This document shows, one piece after another, positions 9,663-17,488 of a DNA stretch of 30,734 nucleotides. This stretch comes from Deinococcus marmoris DSM 12784 (GTDB taxonomy: Bacteria > Deinococcota > Deinococci > Deinococcales > Deinococcaceae), in NCBI RefSeq assembly GCF_000701405.1, contig NZ_JNIV01000054.1:1-30734 (forward strand), read 5' to 3'. Every line of letters starts with the position of its first letter. Position 1 is the stretch's first letter. A program made the position numbers and the translations under genes. The notes beneath the pieces were generated by a model. That model was given only the letters and a program-made list of their open reading frames with translations. It ran no database searches and was not told where the DNA came from.

Positions 9663-10615
9663 GCTGGCTCGAACGCCTGCGCAGCGGCCTGAGCAAGACC
9701 CGCGCACAGATCAACGAGACTGCTGGGCCTCTGGGCAACGATGTGAAGGACGTGTTCAACAACCGTCTGGACACCATCGAGGATCTGGAGTACGCGCTGA
9801 TCGCCGCCGACGTGGGCCGCGCCGCCACCGAGGAAATTCTGGAGGACGTGCGCCGCAGCGAGGGCAAGAACATGCAGCAGGCGCTGATGGACGCCCTGAC
9901 CCTGCAACTCGAGCCGAACGCCAGCCGCGCCGAATTCCGCAAGCTGGGCTTCTCGCCGCAGGCCAGCAGGGTGTCGGTGCAGCCCAGTGGACATGTGATC
10001 ATGGTAATCGGCGTCAACGGCGTGGGCAAGACCACTACCATTGCCAAGCTGGGCCAGTACTACATGGGCCGGGGCAACAGCGTGATGTTCGCGGCGGGCG
10101 ACACCTTCCGCGCCGCTGCCGGGGCGCAACTGGGCGAATGGGGAGACCGCCTGGGCGTGCCGGTGGTGCAGGGCACCGATGGCGGAGACCCCGCCGCCGT
10201 GGCCTACGACGCCGCCACCGCCCGCGCCGCCCGTGGCACGGATCTGCTGTTCGTTGACACCGCTGGACGCCTGCACAACAAGCACAACCTGATGGAAGAG
10301 TTGAAGAAGGTGCGCCGCGTGATCGAGAAGGCCGATCCGGGCGAACCCGCCGAGGTCTGGCTGGTGCTGGACGCCGTGACCGGCCAGAACGGCTTGCAAC
10401 AGGCCAAGAAATTCCACGAATCCACGCCCCTGACCGGCGTGATCGTCACCAAGCTGGACGGCACGGCCAAGGGCGGCATCCTGATTCCCATCGTGCGCGA
10501 GTTGGGCGTGCCGATCAAGTTCATCGGCGTGGGCGAGAGCGCCAGTGATCTGCAACCCTTCGACAGTCAGGATTTCGTGCGGGCGCTGTTCGACGTGGAG
10601 GTGCCCAGGGCGTAG
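9659..10615 (+). CDS. ftsY: Signal recognition particle receptor FtsY
   Basis: 318-residue SRP-GTPase, the membrane-side receptor that docks the SRP-ribosome complex to the Sec translocon. The N domain spans about 1-95 (LDTIEDLEYALIAADVG). The G domain has G1 GVNGVGKTT (118-126), DTFRAAAGAQL (148-158), G3 DTAGRLHNK (200-208), TKLDGTAKGG (264-273) and the closing GVGES-DLQPFD. It lacks the long acidic A domain of E. coli FtsY and begins MSWLERLRSGLSKTR, a membrane-contact helix, as I recall for Deinococcus FtsY. That supports the GTG start at 9659. Translation is probably coupled to the 18-codon ORF at 9606. It is convergent with bshC. Confidence 0.96.
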   Translation: MSWLERLRSGLSKTRAQINETAGPLGNDVKDVFNNRLDTIEDLEYALIAADVGRAATEEILEDVRRSEGKNMQQALMDALTLQLEPNASRAEFRKLGFSPQASRVSVQPSGHVIMVIGVNGVGKTTTIAKLGQYYMGRGNSVMFAAGDTFRAAAGAQLGEWGDRLGVPVVQGTDGGDPAAVAYDAATARAARGTDLLFVDTAGRLHNKHNLMEELKKVRRVIEKADPGEPAEVWLVLDAVTGQNGLQQAKKFHESTPLTGVIVTKLDGTAKGGILIPIVRELGVPIKFIGVGESASDLQPFDSQDFVRALFDVEVPRA

Positions 10616-10623
10616 GCAAGCGG

Positions 10624-10654
10624 TGGGGAGGAATGAGAACGCCGTTCCTCCCCA
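10624..10654. terminator. Bidirectional hairpin between ftsY and bshC
   Basis: 10-bp perfect stem: TGGGGAGGAA (10624-10633) pairs with TTCCTCCCCA (10645-10654) around an 11-nt loop. It lies between two convergent genes, 9 nt after the ftsY stop and 7 nt before the bshC stop. No T-run. Confidence 0.7.
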
Positions 10655-10660
10655 TCCTGG

Positions 10661-12217
10661 TCACGGGATCTCGATCTCTCCCCGCCACCCCGGCTCCAGC
10701 GCCAGCAGCAGCTCCAGCGGCTTTTCACCGTGCTTGAGCAGATAGGTCAGGAAGTTCATCTCGCGTTCCTGGGGTGTACCGCCCGGCAGCAGATGTGCCT
10801 TGAGCCGGGTAAGTTGCCCGCTGCGGTCATTTTCCTGACGTGCCAGCGCGCGCACTGCCTGGGTCTGGAGGCGGCTGACCCGCCCGGTCACGCGGGAGCG
10901 GGTGCGCTCCGCCGCGCCGACGAGGGTGGGATCGAGGGCGGCAATTTCGTCCATCACGGCGCGGAGCTGGGCATCTATCTCCGCCAGTTTCTTGGACGTG
11001 ACCGCTTCCGCGCCGCGTTCACGGGCCAGGGCGTGGCCCAGGACACCCTCGGGATCGGTCTGAAGCTCGGCAGCCGTCGCGCCCAGTCGCCTCAGCAGGC
11101 GGGCCACGTTCGGCTCCAGCCACGTCACGGTCAGGCGCAGCCACAGCACCGGCTGCTTCAGGCCGTGCAGTTCGTAGACCTCCCGCAGTTGCGCGCCATA
11201 CGCGATTTCCCCTGGCCCCACCACGAAGGCCAGCGTGGGCAGCAGCGCGTCCTGAACTGCTGGGCGCAGACCCGCCGCCGGGGTCAGGCGACTGGGATCG
11301 GCGTCCAGCACGGCCAGCAAATCGGCGCGGGTGTACTCGCGGGTGTCGGTGCTGAAAGTCTGCCCGTCCAGCTTGAGGAGTCGCCGCTGGCCACCCTCTT
11401 CCTCGACAAACAGGTTGGTGGCCCCTGCCGCGCGGCGCAGTTGCGGGGTGAAACCCTGGGCCAGAAGCCGCGCCGCCGCGTCCTCGATGGCTGCCGAGGA
11501 GGCCAGCGGGTTCTCAAGTTCACGCGCCAGGGTGGGGGCCATCAACCGGGCCAGCGCGGGGTGCAGGGGGTCCAGCACGACAAGGCCAGCAGGGGAGAGC
11601 AGACCGTGAATCAGGCGTGCAAAGACGTCGGCGTAGCTCCCGCCCGCCTCTACCGCCCGCAGAATGCGCGCCCGCACAGCGGCGGTGTATTCGGGCGGCG
11701 CATCGAAAGCGTCCAGCAAGGCCAGAGCCTGAGCGGTCCATTCCTGCTGCCACGGCACGCGGCCCACCGGCACACCTTCGGGCACGTCCAGCGTCAGGCG
11801 GTGCAGCACTTCCGACATGTCCAGCAGGCTGGTGCTGGCCACCTCTGCCGCGTCGTGGTCCTGGCTGGCCACCCAGTAGATCGCCACCACCGGGGCATCT
11901 TCGGTGTTCAGGCTGCGGGCCAGCAGCGCGGCGTCTGCGCCTTTGTGGACGCTGTAGGCCGGGCCGGTCAGTGCCCCCGCCTGCTGCCCGGTCACGATCA
12001 CCCTGGACGCGGGGTGGGCCAGCCGGGACAGCGCCTCCTCCACGGTCCTGTCCAGCGTTCCCAGATTCTGGTGATACTGGCGCAAAGCCTCTGCCAGCGC
12101 CCCCCGGTCAAGGTCTGACCTGACCTCGGTCTGAGCCTGTTTCATTGCGTCCACCGGAAGACGGAAGAACTCTTCCAGCCCTCCGGCCCTGTACTCCGCC
12201 GCTATATTCCGCGCCAT
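10661..12217 (-). CDS. bshC: Bacillithiol biosynthesis cysteine-adding enzyme BshC
   Basis: 518-residue putative cysteine ligase for the last step of bacillithiol synthesis, adding Cys to glucosaminyl-malate. Family landmarks: VTGQQAGALTGPAYSVHKG (75-93), YWVASQDHDAAE (114-125) in the nucleotide-binding-like N-terminal half, then the FVVGPGEIAYGAQL segment and the long helical coiled coil near the C-terminus (about 395-475). The ATG at 12217 is preferred over 12226 because AAGGA lies 9 nt before it. It starts 66 nt after the Crp-type gene on the same strand, with a hairpin between. bshA and bshB are not in the window. Low-molecular-weight thiols fit the oxidative-stress lifestyle of the genus. 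Confidence 0.93.
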   Translation of the reverse strand: MARNIAAEYRAGGLEEFFRLPVDAMKQAQTEVRSDLDRGALAEALRQYHQNLGTLDRTVEEALSRLAHPASRVIVTGQQAGALTGPAYSVHKGADAALLARSLNTEDAPVVAIYWVASQDHDAAEVASTSLLDMSEVLHRLTLDVPEGVPVGRVPWQQEWTAQALALLDAFDAPPEYTAAVRARILRAVEAGGSYADVFARLIHGLLSPAGLVVLDPLHPALARLMAPTLARELENPLASSAAIEDAAARLLAQGFTPQLRRAAGATNLFVEEEGGQRRLLKLDGQTFSTDTREYTRADLLAVLDADPSRLTPAAGLRPAVQDALLPTLAFVVGPGEIAYGAQLREVYELHGLKQPVLWLRLTVTWLEPNVARLLRRLGATAAELQTDPEGVLGHALARERGAEAVTSKKLAEIDAQLRAVMDEIAALDPTLVGAAERTRSRVTGRVSRLQTQAVRALARQENDRSGQLTRLKAHLLPGGTPQEREMNFLTYLLKHGEKPLELLLALEPGWRGEIEIP

Positions 12218-12235
12218 ACCGCCCATTCCTTCCCG

Positions 12236-12253
12236 CCCCGGCGCAAACCGGGG
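12236..12253 (-). terminator. GC hairpin between the Crp-type gene and bshC
   Basis: CCCCGG (12236-12241) / CCGGGG (12248-12253), 6-nt loop, 30 nt after the regulator stop and just upstream of the bshC ribosome-binding site. It has no T-run, so it may be a weak terminator or a translational control hairpin. Confidence 0.4.
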
Positions 12254-12283
12254 ATCAGTTTCTGGTTCATCTCAAAGCCCTAC

Positions 12284-12958
12284 CTAGCGCAGCGATTCCC
12301 GTGAGGCCCTTTGCAGGCCTCCCTTGTCGGTCAGGATAATACGGCGGTAGCCCAGGTCCAGCAGCCCACGTGTGCGGAAGTCTCCCAGCAGCTTGGTAAT
12401 CGTCTCACGCGTGCTGCCCACCACATAGGCCAGGTCCTGGTGCGAGACGCGGTCTTTCAGGGCAATCGGCCCTTCCTCCGGCCAGCCGCCCTCGCGTTCG
12501 GCCAGATTCAGCAGCGCCAGCGCCAGCCGCTGCGAGACCTCTAAAAAGACCAGACCGGACAGGCGTTCCTGCACGCCGCGCGTCTGGCGGGTGATCTGCT
12601 CGGTCAGGGCCACGCCCACCGCCGGTTGCGCGCCCGTCAGGCGGTGCAGGGCGTCCTGGCCCAGCATCAGGGCCTCCACGTCATCCATCGCCTCGCCGTA
12701 GACGTTGTAGCTCTCGCCGGGGGTCAGGGCAGAGACACCCAGTAGCGCACCGGGGCCATGCACGTCCAGAGTGACCTCACGCGCCCCGGACCCCAGGCGG
12801 TACAGCCGCACCGCGCCGCGCAGGATCACAAACAGCGTCTCGGCGGCGTCTTCCGGGTGAAACAGCAGCCCGGCCCGCGCCCAGCGCCCCACCCGCCCCG
12901 CCGCCATGACCTGTGCCTGCGCCGTCTCAGGCAGGGTTCCAAATGCTCCGGGCAACAT
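12284..12958 (-). CDS. Crp/Fnr-family transcriptional regulator
   Basis: 224 residues. The cyclic-nucleotide-binding-like beta-barrel spans about 20-115 (LFHPEDAAETLFVILRGAVR, LDVHGPGALLGVSAL). A dimerisation helix follows (about 117-155). The winged helix-turn-helix is at 168-211 (RVSHQDLAYVVGSTRETITK, then LLGDFRTRGLLDLG and IILTD). The phosphate-binding cassette that normally reads GE-L-PR-AT is replaced by GESYNVYGEAMDD, so cAMP binding in the classical way looks unlikely; there are no Fnr-like N-terminal cysteines. The ATG at 12958 is preferred to longer frames: a CATACT box lies 9 nt upstream, and the extra 77 residues are not protein-like. It is divergent from the glycosyltransferase gene. 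Targets are unknown. Confidence 0.87.
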   Translation of the reverse strand: MLPGAFGTLPETAQAQVMAAGRVGRWARAGLLFHPEDAAETLFVILRGAVRLYRLGSGAREVTLDVHGPGALLGVSALTPGESYNVYGEAMDDVEALMLGQDALHRLTGAQPAVGVALTEQITRQTRGVQERLSGLVFLEVSQRLALALLNLAEREGGWPEEGPIALKDRVSHQDLAYVVGSTRETITKLLGDFRTRGLLDLGYRRIILTDKGGLQRASRESLR

Positions 12959-12967
12959 ATGCGGCTC

Positions 12968-12973
12968 AGTATG
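12968..12973 (-). promoter_or_regulatory. Leaderless-type -10 box of the Crp-type gene
   Basis: CATACT on the minus strand, 9 nt before the ATG at 12958; no Shine-Dalgarno. The gap 12974-13125 to the divergent gene holds no further feature that I see. Confidence 0.4.
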
Positions 12974-13125
12974 CCCCAATTGCTGCCGGGGAACGCAAGC
13001 GGGGGCGCAGTGCCAGGGGAGAAACGCCGTTGCTGGGCGGTTTCCCAGGGTATTTTCTGCGGCGCACCCCTTCTGCTCCCTCCCTCGAAACCAAGAAACA
13101 GACGCCCCTGTAGGGCGCGAACGTT

Positions 13126-13131
13126 TAGAAT
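13126..13131 (+). promoter_or_regulatory. Leaderless-type -10 box of the glycosyltransferase gene
   Basis: TAGAAT (TANNNT) ends 9 nt before the ATG at 13141. A CCTCCTC run between the box and the ATG is not a Shine-Dalgarno. Confidence 0.5.
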
Positions 13132-13140
13132 CCTCCTCGA

Positions 13141-13890
13141 ATGTCCTCTCCTGCCCCCCGCCCGCGCCTGCGGCTGTTCGACTTGCCACTGGACGTGATT
13201 GATCTGCAAGGCACGCTGACGCTGCTGGGCGGCTGGCTGGTGGACCCGGCCCGCGCGCCGCACACCGTCGTGACCCTGAACCCGGAAATCATCGTGCAGT
13301 CGCGCAGTCATCCTGAATTCGCCCAGGCCGTTCAGGACGCCGATCTGGTTACGGCGGACGGCGTGGGCATCGTGTATGCGGCCAAACAGCTTCACGGTCA
13401 GGAGGTGCCGCGCGCCCCCGGCTTCGACATCGTGAGGGGCCTGATGGAACAGCACGGCGCGGAGTTGCGCGTGTTCTTCCTGGGCGCAAAACCCGGTGTG
13501 GCCGAGGCCGCCGCCCAGAATGCAGCCCGCGATTACGGCGTCACGGTGGCTGGAATCCACCACGGCTACTTTGGCCCGGAGGACGACGAGCGCGTGGCCC
13601 GGCTGGTGGGCGAAAGCGGCGCGAATCTGCTCCTGACCGCGATGGGCGCGGGGCGGCAGGAGGTCTTTAACCAGGAGTGGCGCGGCGTGCTGGGCGTGCC
13701 CGTGATGATCGGCTGCGGCGGCGTGATCGACGTGCTGGCTGGAACGGCGGAGCTGGCCCCCGCCTGGACCCGCAAACTGGGTGTGGAATGGGTCTGGCGC
13801 GTGGCTGGGGACCGCAAGCGGTGGAACCGTGCGCCCCGGCTGCTCAATTTTGTGCGTCTGGTGGGGGCAGAGAAGCGGCGGAAAAGGTGA
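13141..13890 (+). CDS. WecG/TagA/CpsF-family glycosyltransferase (GT26)
   Basis: 249 residues of the GT26 family, which transfers N-acetylmannosamine-type or glucosyl residues onto lipid-linked sugars during wall or surface polysaccharide synthesis. Signature segments: TLNPEIIVQS (45-54), the LVTADGVGIVYAAK core with the conserved Asp73, FFLGAKPGV (112-120), HHGYFG (140-145), MGAGRQEVFN (168-177) and GCGGVIDVLAG...APAWTRKLGVEWVWR (191-220), the family C-terminus. No membrane segment; it is probably peripheral through the basic C-terminal tail (EKRRKR). It is monocistronic, divergent from the Crp-type regulator, and followed by a REP-like element. The exact sugar is unknown. Confidence 0.9.
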   Translation: MSSPAPRPRLRLFDLPLDVIDLQGTLTLLGGWLVDPARAPHTVVTLNPEIIVQSRSHPEFAQAVQDADLVTADGVGIVYAAKQLHGQEVPRAPGFDIVRGLMEQHGAELRVFFLGAKPGVAEAAAQNAARDYGVTVAGIHHGYFGPEDDERVARLVGESGANLLLTAMGAGRQEVFNQEWRGVLGVPVMIGCGGVIDVLAGTAELAPAWTRKLGVEWVWRVAGDRKRWNRAPRLLNFVRLVGAEKRRKR

Positions 13891-13969
13891 ATGGGGTGTG
13901 GCTGTAGGGTGTAGGGTGTGGGAAAACATGGGAAGCGGTGCCCGGTACGCAGGGCGTGGAAGTTTCAAT

Positions 13970-14025
13970 CCCCTCGCCCCTTGTGGGAGAGGGAGGGAGG
14001 CGCGGAGCGCCGGAAGGGTGAGGGG
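13970..14025. repeat. REP-like inverted-repeat element between convergent genes
   Basis: Outer arms CCCCTCGCCC (13970-13979) and GGGTGAGGGG (14016-14025) pair except at one position. An inner perfect hairpin GGCGC-GGA-GCGCC lies at 13999-14011. It sits between the convergent glycosyltransferase and aminotransferase genes. A related but longer element is at 18461-18582 (same CCCCTC...GAGGGG ends). It could also act as a terminator. The rest of 13891-14048 holds only a short TGTAGGG repeat (about 13905-13920). Confidence 0.5.
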
Positions 14026-14048
14026 GCGTGTGACCAGCGTTTCCGCCC

Positions 14049-15341
14049 TCAGCCCCGCGTGTCTGCCAAGGCCCCGTCCAGACCCGCCAGCATCTCGTCC
14101 ACCTCCGCAGCCGTGATGCTCAGCGGTGGCCCCAGCAGCAGGTGATCGCCGCGCACGCCGTCCACCGCGCCGGAGCCGGGATAGGTGATCAGGCCGCGTG
14201 CCCGCGCCGCCGCCGCCACCCGGTCCCCCAGCCCCGGAGTCTCGAACGCCTGTCCGGTTGCGGGATCGCCCAGCACCAGTCCCAGCAGCAGGCCGTGACC
14301 GCGCGCCTCTAGAATCTGGGGATACTTCGCCTGCAACCCCTGTAAACCTCCGAGAAGCTGAGCGCCGCGCTCATTTGCCGCTTCCACAAGCTGTTCGTTC
14401 TCGACGATGTCTAGCACGCTTAAACCCGCCGCCACGCTGATCGGGTGACCCGCGTAGGTAAAACCGTGTTTGAAGGCCCCGGAGCCGTTCATCACGGTGT
14501 CGTGGACGGCGGGGCTGGCCATCAATCCGGCCAGGGGGGCGTATCCGGCGGCCAGCCCCTTGCCCAGTACCACGACGTCAGGGGTCACCTCTCTGCCCAG
14601 TCGAACGGCCAGCGGCTCTCCGCAGCGGCCCATGCCGCACATGACCTCGTCGGCAATAAACAGCACGCCGTATTCGCGGCAGATTTCGGCAATTTGCGCG
14701 TGATAGCCCGTATTCGGGGCCAGCGCCGCGTCCGAAGCGCCTACCACCGGCTCGCACATGAAGGCGGCCACCGTGTCGGGTCCCAGTTCTTCCAGCAGGG
14801 TGCGTAAGCGTTCGGCATCCTGTTCGCCGGACAGTGCGGGGTCAGGCTTGGCGAGTTTGGGCCACGCGGCCTCGTTCATCAGCGGCGTGTACAGCTCGCG
14901 CCGCGCGCCCATGCCCGACGCCGCCAGCGCCCCCAGCGACGCGCCGTGATAACTGGGCCTGCGCGTGACGATGCGGTAGCGCCCCGTCTCGCCCCGCTCG
15001 GCGTGGTACTGGCGGGCCAGTTTAATGGCGCTCTCGGTGGCCTCCGAACCGCCGGAGACGGCCCAGAAGCGGAAATCGGGCAGCTTCAGAAAGGCGGCGA
15101 GGCGTGAGGCGTACTCCTCCAGCACGTCACTGGAAAACTGCGAACCGTGGACAAAGGCCAGCCGCCGCGCCTGCGCCGCCATCGCGTCCGCCACCGCCGC
15201 CCGCCCATGCCCGATGTTGGCGACGAGCGCGCCGGAACTGCCGTCCAGGTAGCGCTTTCCGCTGTCGTCGAAGATGTAGACGCCCTCCGCATGGCTGGCG
15301 ACGGGGTAGGGTTTGCGCGAGCGGTAGAAGACGTTGGACAT
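14049..15341 (-). CDS. Class-III PLP-dependent aminotransferase
   Basis: 430 residues, the usual length for class-III (omega/acetylornithine-type) aminotransferases. Landmarks: the GKRYLDGSSGALVANIGHG N-terminal substrate lid, VSGGSEATESAIKLARQYH (95-113), RRPSYHGASLGALAASG (PLP phosphate/ring stacking), FMCEPVVGASDAALAP, FIADEVMCGMGRCG with Asp231 (PLP nitrogen), and Schiff-base Lys261 in VVLGKGLAAGYAPL. GFTYAGHPISVAAGL follows. The substrate cannot be deduced; the closest general pattern is the family often annotated aspartate aminotransferase family. The start is leaderless-type: TAGGAT ends 6 nt before the ATG. Three 16-bp direct repeats abut that box. It is downstream of dut on the same strand but probably a separate transcript. 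Confidence 0.92.
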   Translation of the reverse strand: MSNVFYRSRKPYPVASHAEGVYIFDDSGKRYLDGSSGALVANIGHGRAAVADAMAAQARRLAFVHGSQFSSDVLEEYASRLAAFLKLPDFRFWAVSGGSEATESAIKLARQYHAERGETGRYRIVTRRPSYHGASLGALAASGMGARRELYTPLMNEAAWPKLAKPDPALSGEQDAERLRTLLEELGPDTVAAFMCEPVVGASDAALAPNTGYHAQIAEICREYGVLFIADEVMCGMGRCGEPLAVRLGREVTPDVVVLGKGLAAGYAPLAGLMASPAVHDTVMNGSGAFKHGFTYAGHPISVAAGLSVLDIVENEQLVEAANERGAQLLGGLQGLQAKYPQILEARGHGLLLGLVLGDPATGQAFETPGLGDRVAAAARARGLITYPGSGAVDGVRGDHLLLGPPLSITAAEVDEMLAGLDGALADTRG

Positions 15342-15347
15342 GGGGCC

Positions 15348-15353
15348 ATCCTA
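15348..15353 (-). promoter_or_regulatory. Leaderless-type -10 box of the aminotransferase gene
   Basis: TAGGAT, 6 nt before the ATG at 15341. TTCAAC from the middle copy of the 16-bp repeats (15377-15372) lies 18 nt upstream as a possible -35. Confidence 0.5.
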
Positions 15354-15355
15354 GA

Positions 15356-15403
15356 GTTGAATGGGGTCAGGGTTGAACGAGATCAGGGTTGAATGGGGTC
15401 AGC
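15356..15403. repeat. Three tandem 16-bp direct repeats at the aminotransferase promoter
   Basis: GTTGAATGGGGTCAGG (15356-15371), GTTGAACGAGATCAGG (15372-15387) and GTTGAATGGGGTCAGC (15388-15403) follow each other without gap. Outer copies differ at one base, the middle at three. They fill the space between the dut stop and the aminotransferase -10, about where an activator or repressor would bind. Confidence 0.85.
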
Positions 15404-15407
15404 CGCC

Positions 15408-15890
15408 TCAGCGCCCAGTGTGGCCGTGCCCGCCCAGCCGTTCGGGGCCAGTCGCAAAGTCGTCGCCATCGGCCAGCAGGTACTTCGTGAATATGGCCTG
15501 CGCGATGCGGTCTCCCGCCTGCGCCGTGAAGGTCTCCGGGCCGATGTTATGAAGCGAGAGGCGGATGTTGCCGTCGTTGGCGGCATTGGCGTAATAGTCG
15601 GCGTCCACGATGCCCACCGTGTTCGTGAGCATGACGCCGCGCAGGCCCACGGACGAGCGCGGATAGACCGACAGAACCTCGTCTGGCTGCATGTATGCTC
15701 TGAGATCGGTGACGACAATGGCTGTGGCCGCAGGCGGAAGTGTGAAGCCAGTCGGCGTGTGCAGATCGTACCCGGCAGAGTGACGCGAACCCCGGCTGGG
15801 CGGGTGAATCTCGGTATTTGGGTGCTGGCGGTGTTCGCCGGTCACCACCTCGAAGCCGCGCGTCCTGCTGGGCTGCCCCCGCCCTACCAT
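15408..15890 (-). CDS. dut: Trimeric dUTPase (dUTP diphosphatase)
   Basis: 160-residue dUTP pyrophosphatase; it makes dUMP and keeps uracil out of DNA. Four motifs are clear: motif 1 SAGYDLHT, motif 2 PRSSVGLRG, motif 3 GIVDADYYAN with the catalytic Asp, and motif 4 GDRIAQAIF. Motif 5 appears as RLGGHGHTGR, in place of the common GFGSTG. The ATG at 15890 is chosen: it overlaps the DinB-like stop as ATGGTAG and has a G-rich ribosome-binding stretch 7-15 nt upstream. A GTG at 15917 is a less likely longer start. It is the third gene of an apparent dinB-dinB-dut unit. The N-terminal 35 residues are an extension with little similarity to the usual N-terminal strand. Confidence 0.9.
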   Translation of the reverse strand: MVGRGQPSRTRGFEVVTGEHRQHPNTEIHPPSRGSRHSAGYDLHTPTGFTLPPAATAIVVTDLRAYMQPDEVLSVYPRSSVGLRGVMLTNTVGIVDADYYANAANDGNIRLSLHNIGPETFTAQAGDRIAQAIFTKYLLADGDDFATGPERLGGHGHTGR

Positions 15891-16362
15891 GTATCGCCCC
15901 CACCCGGCGGCGGCCACAGCCCCAGCGCCTGCCGGACGGCCACCACCTGCCCCAGATGGTAGACGCTGTGTCCGGCGTAAGTGGTGAGCAGGGCGGCGTG
16001 GGGCACGCCCTCGCGGTTCAGGGCGGCGCAGAGTTCGGGATCGCGGGCGTGGGCACGCAATTTCGTGGCGTCTCGCAGGAAGGTGGCCCGCAGGGTTTCC
16101 CAGTCGCCCGGCATGGGCCAGCCTCCCGCCGCGTGTTCGGGCGTGGCGGGTTGCTTCCCGGCCAGCGTGTCCAGCAGATGCGCCTGCCAGAACTGGACAT
16201 GCGCCACCAGTTGCGCGGCGCTGTGGGGCAGGTGGTTGGGCGTGCGTGCGGCGTCCCCGGCCTCCAGCCCTTCCAGCGCGTGTTCCCAGGACACGTTGGC
16301 CGGGCCGCCCCGGTACAGGTTGCCCACCGCCCTGCCGAAGATCCCTGCGGTCTGAGATTCGT

Positions 16363-16366
<4 letters not shown>
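15884..16366 (-). CDS. DinB/YfiT-like putative metalloenzyme (second of a tandem pair)
   Basis: 160-residue four-helix-bundle DinB-like protein. Likely metal ligands are His56 (LVAHVQFWQ), His133 and His137 (GHSVYHLGQVVAVRQ), the conserved H-x3-H-x-GQ arrangement. Members use the fold for thiol-dependent transferase or unknown reactions; in bacillithiol-making bacteria some are BstA-type S-transferases, and bshC lies nearby, so that is one possibility. It starts at GTG 16366, overlapping the previous gene as GTGA, and overlaps dut by 7 nt. The C-terminus (LGLWPPPGGGDTW) nearly matches that of the upstream gene (LGAWPPPGGGDSW), showing tandem duplication. Confidence 0.8.
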
Positions 16367-16893
<527 letters not shown>

Positions 16894-16920
16894 GCGCCCA
16901 GTTTCGCAGACGCTGGCTTT

Positions 16921-16926
16921 GTTATA
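16921..16926 (-). promoter_or_regulatory. Candidate -10 box of the dinB-dinB-dut unit
   Basis: TATAAC on the minus strand, 27 nt before the ATG at 16893; no clear -35. Confidence 0.35.
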
Positions 16927-17066
16927 CAGATTCCGATCAGAAGGTGTTGAAGACACCTGAAAATCCGAGCGGGACTCGCAGAGCTGCGCCAGCAGAGGAA
17001 TAGCGTCCTCATGGGCGTCTGTTCATGACGAGAGCGAGAGGGAGAAAAACGGGTTCCGGGCGTGGA

Positions 17067-17099
17067 GTGAAGGGACCGGCGCTATCCCGGTCCCTTCAC
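17067..17099. repeat. Perfect 13-bp inverted repeat between divergent genes
   Basis: GTGAAGGGACCGG (17067-17079) and its exact reverse complement (17087-17099) around a 7-nt loop. It lies upstream of both the DinB-like gene and the DUF4180 gene, so it cannot terminate either. No T-run follows in either direction. A terminator of an unannotated small RNA, an operator or a transposon remnant are all possible. Confidence 0.75.
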
Positions 17100-17119
17100 G
17101 AAACAAACGGAGGCCGTAA

Positions 17120-17125
17120 TACGCT
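17120..17125 (+). promoter_or_regulatory. Leaderless-type -10 box of the DUF4180 gene
   Basis: TACGCT (TANNNT) ends 9 nt before the ATG at 17135; no Shine-Dalgarno next to the ATG. Confidence 0.4.
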
Positions 17126-17134
17126 GCATTCAGC

Positions 17135-17476
17135 ATGAACCCAGATGAAGCACCCAGAATTCAGACCGTCCGTGAACTGAGCCTGTCGTTGCGTGGCCTG
17201 GATGACATCCACGCCCTGATCGGCGCGGCCTACGATCTGGACGGCCTGATCCTGACGGAAGCGGACCTCTCGCCGGAGTTCTTCGATCTGAAGACCGGGC
17301 TGGCGGGCGAGGCGTTTCAGAAGTTCACCAATTACCGCCTGCGCGTGGCGCTGGTGCTGCCGGACTTCGCGGCGCACGGCGAGCGCTTCGCGGAACTGGC
17401 CCACGAACATTCATCCCACCCGCTGATCCGTTTCGTTCACAACGAGGAGGGAGCGCGGGCGTGGCTCAATTCCTGA
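17135..17476 (+). CDS. DUF4180 domain-containing protein
   Basis: 113 residues with the DUF4180 pattern: GLDDIHALIGAAYDLDGLIL at 21-40, then EADLSPEFFDLKTGLAGEAF and KFTNYRLRVALVLPD, ending in HPLIRFVHNEEGARAWL. The STAS-like alternation of strands and helices suggests a small single-domain cytoplasmic protein. No enzyme motif is visible and the function is unknown; family members often lie near regulators or transferases. Monocistronic, with a leaderless-type start. It is convergent with the acetyltransferase-like gene 12 nt away; no hairpin separates them. Confidence 0.8.
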   Translation: MNPDEAPRIQTVRELSLSLRGLDDIHALIGAAYDLDGLILTEADLSPEFFDLKTGLAGEAFQKFTNYRLRVALVLPDFAAHGERFAELAHEHSSHPLIRFVHNEEGARAWLNS

Positions 17477-17488
17477 TTCGGTGACGCC

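Noticed and set aside
10730..12118. 462-codon plus-strand ORF opposite bshC
   Set aside because: His/Gln/Arg-rich shadow; bshC on the minus strand matches its family over full length.
12959..13968. N-terminal extension of the Crp-type regulator and a 380-codon minus ORF over the glycosyltransferase gene
   Set aside because: Extension is not protein-like and overlaps a divergent gene; a -10 box sits directly before the internal ATG.
15356..15403. CRISPR array
   Set aside because: Three 16-bp repeats without spacers and no cas genes anywhere in the window.
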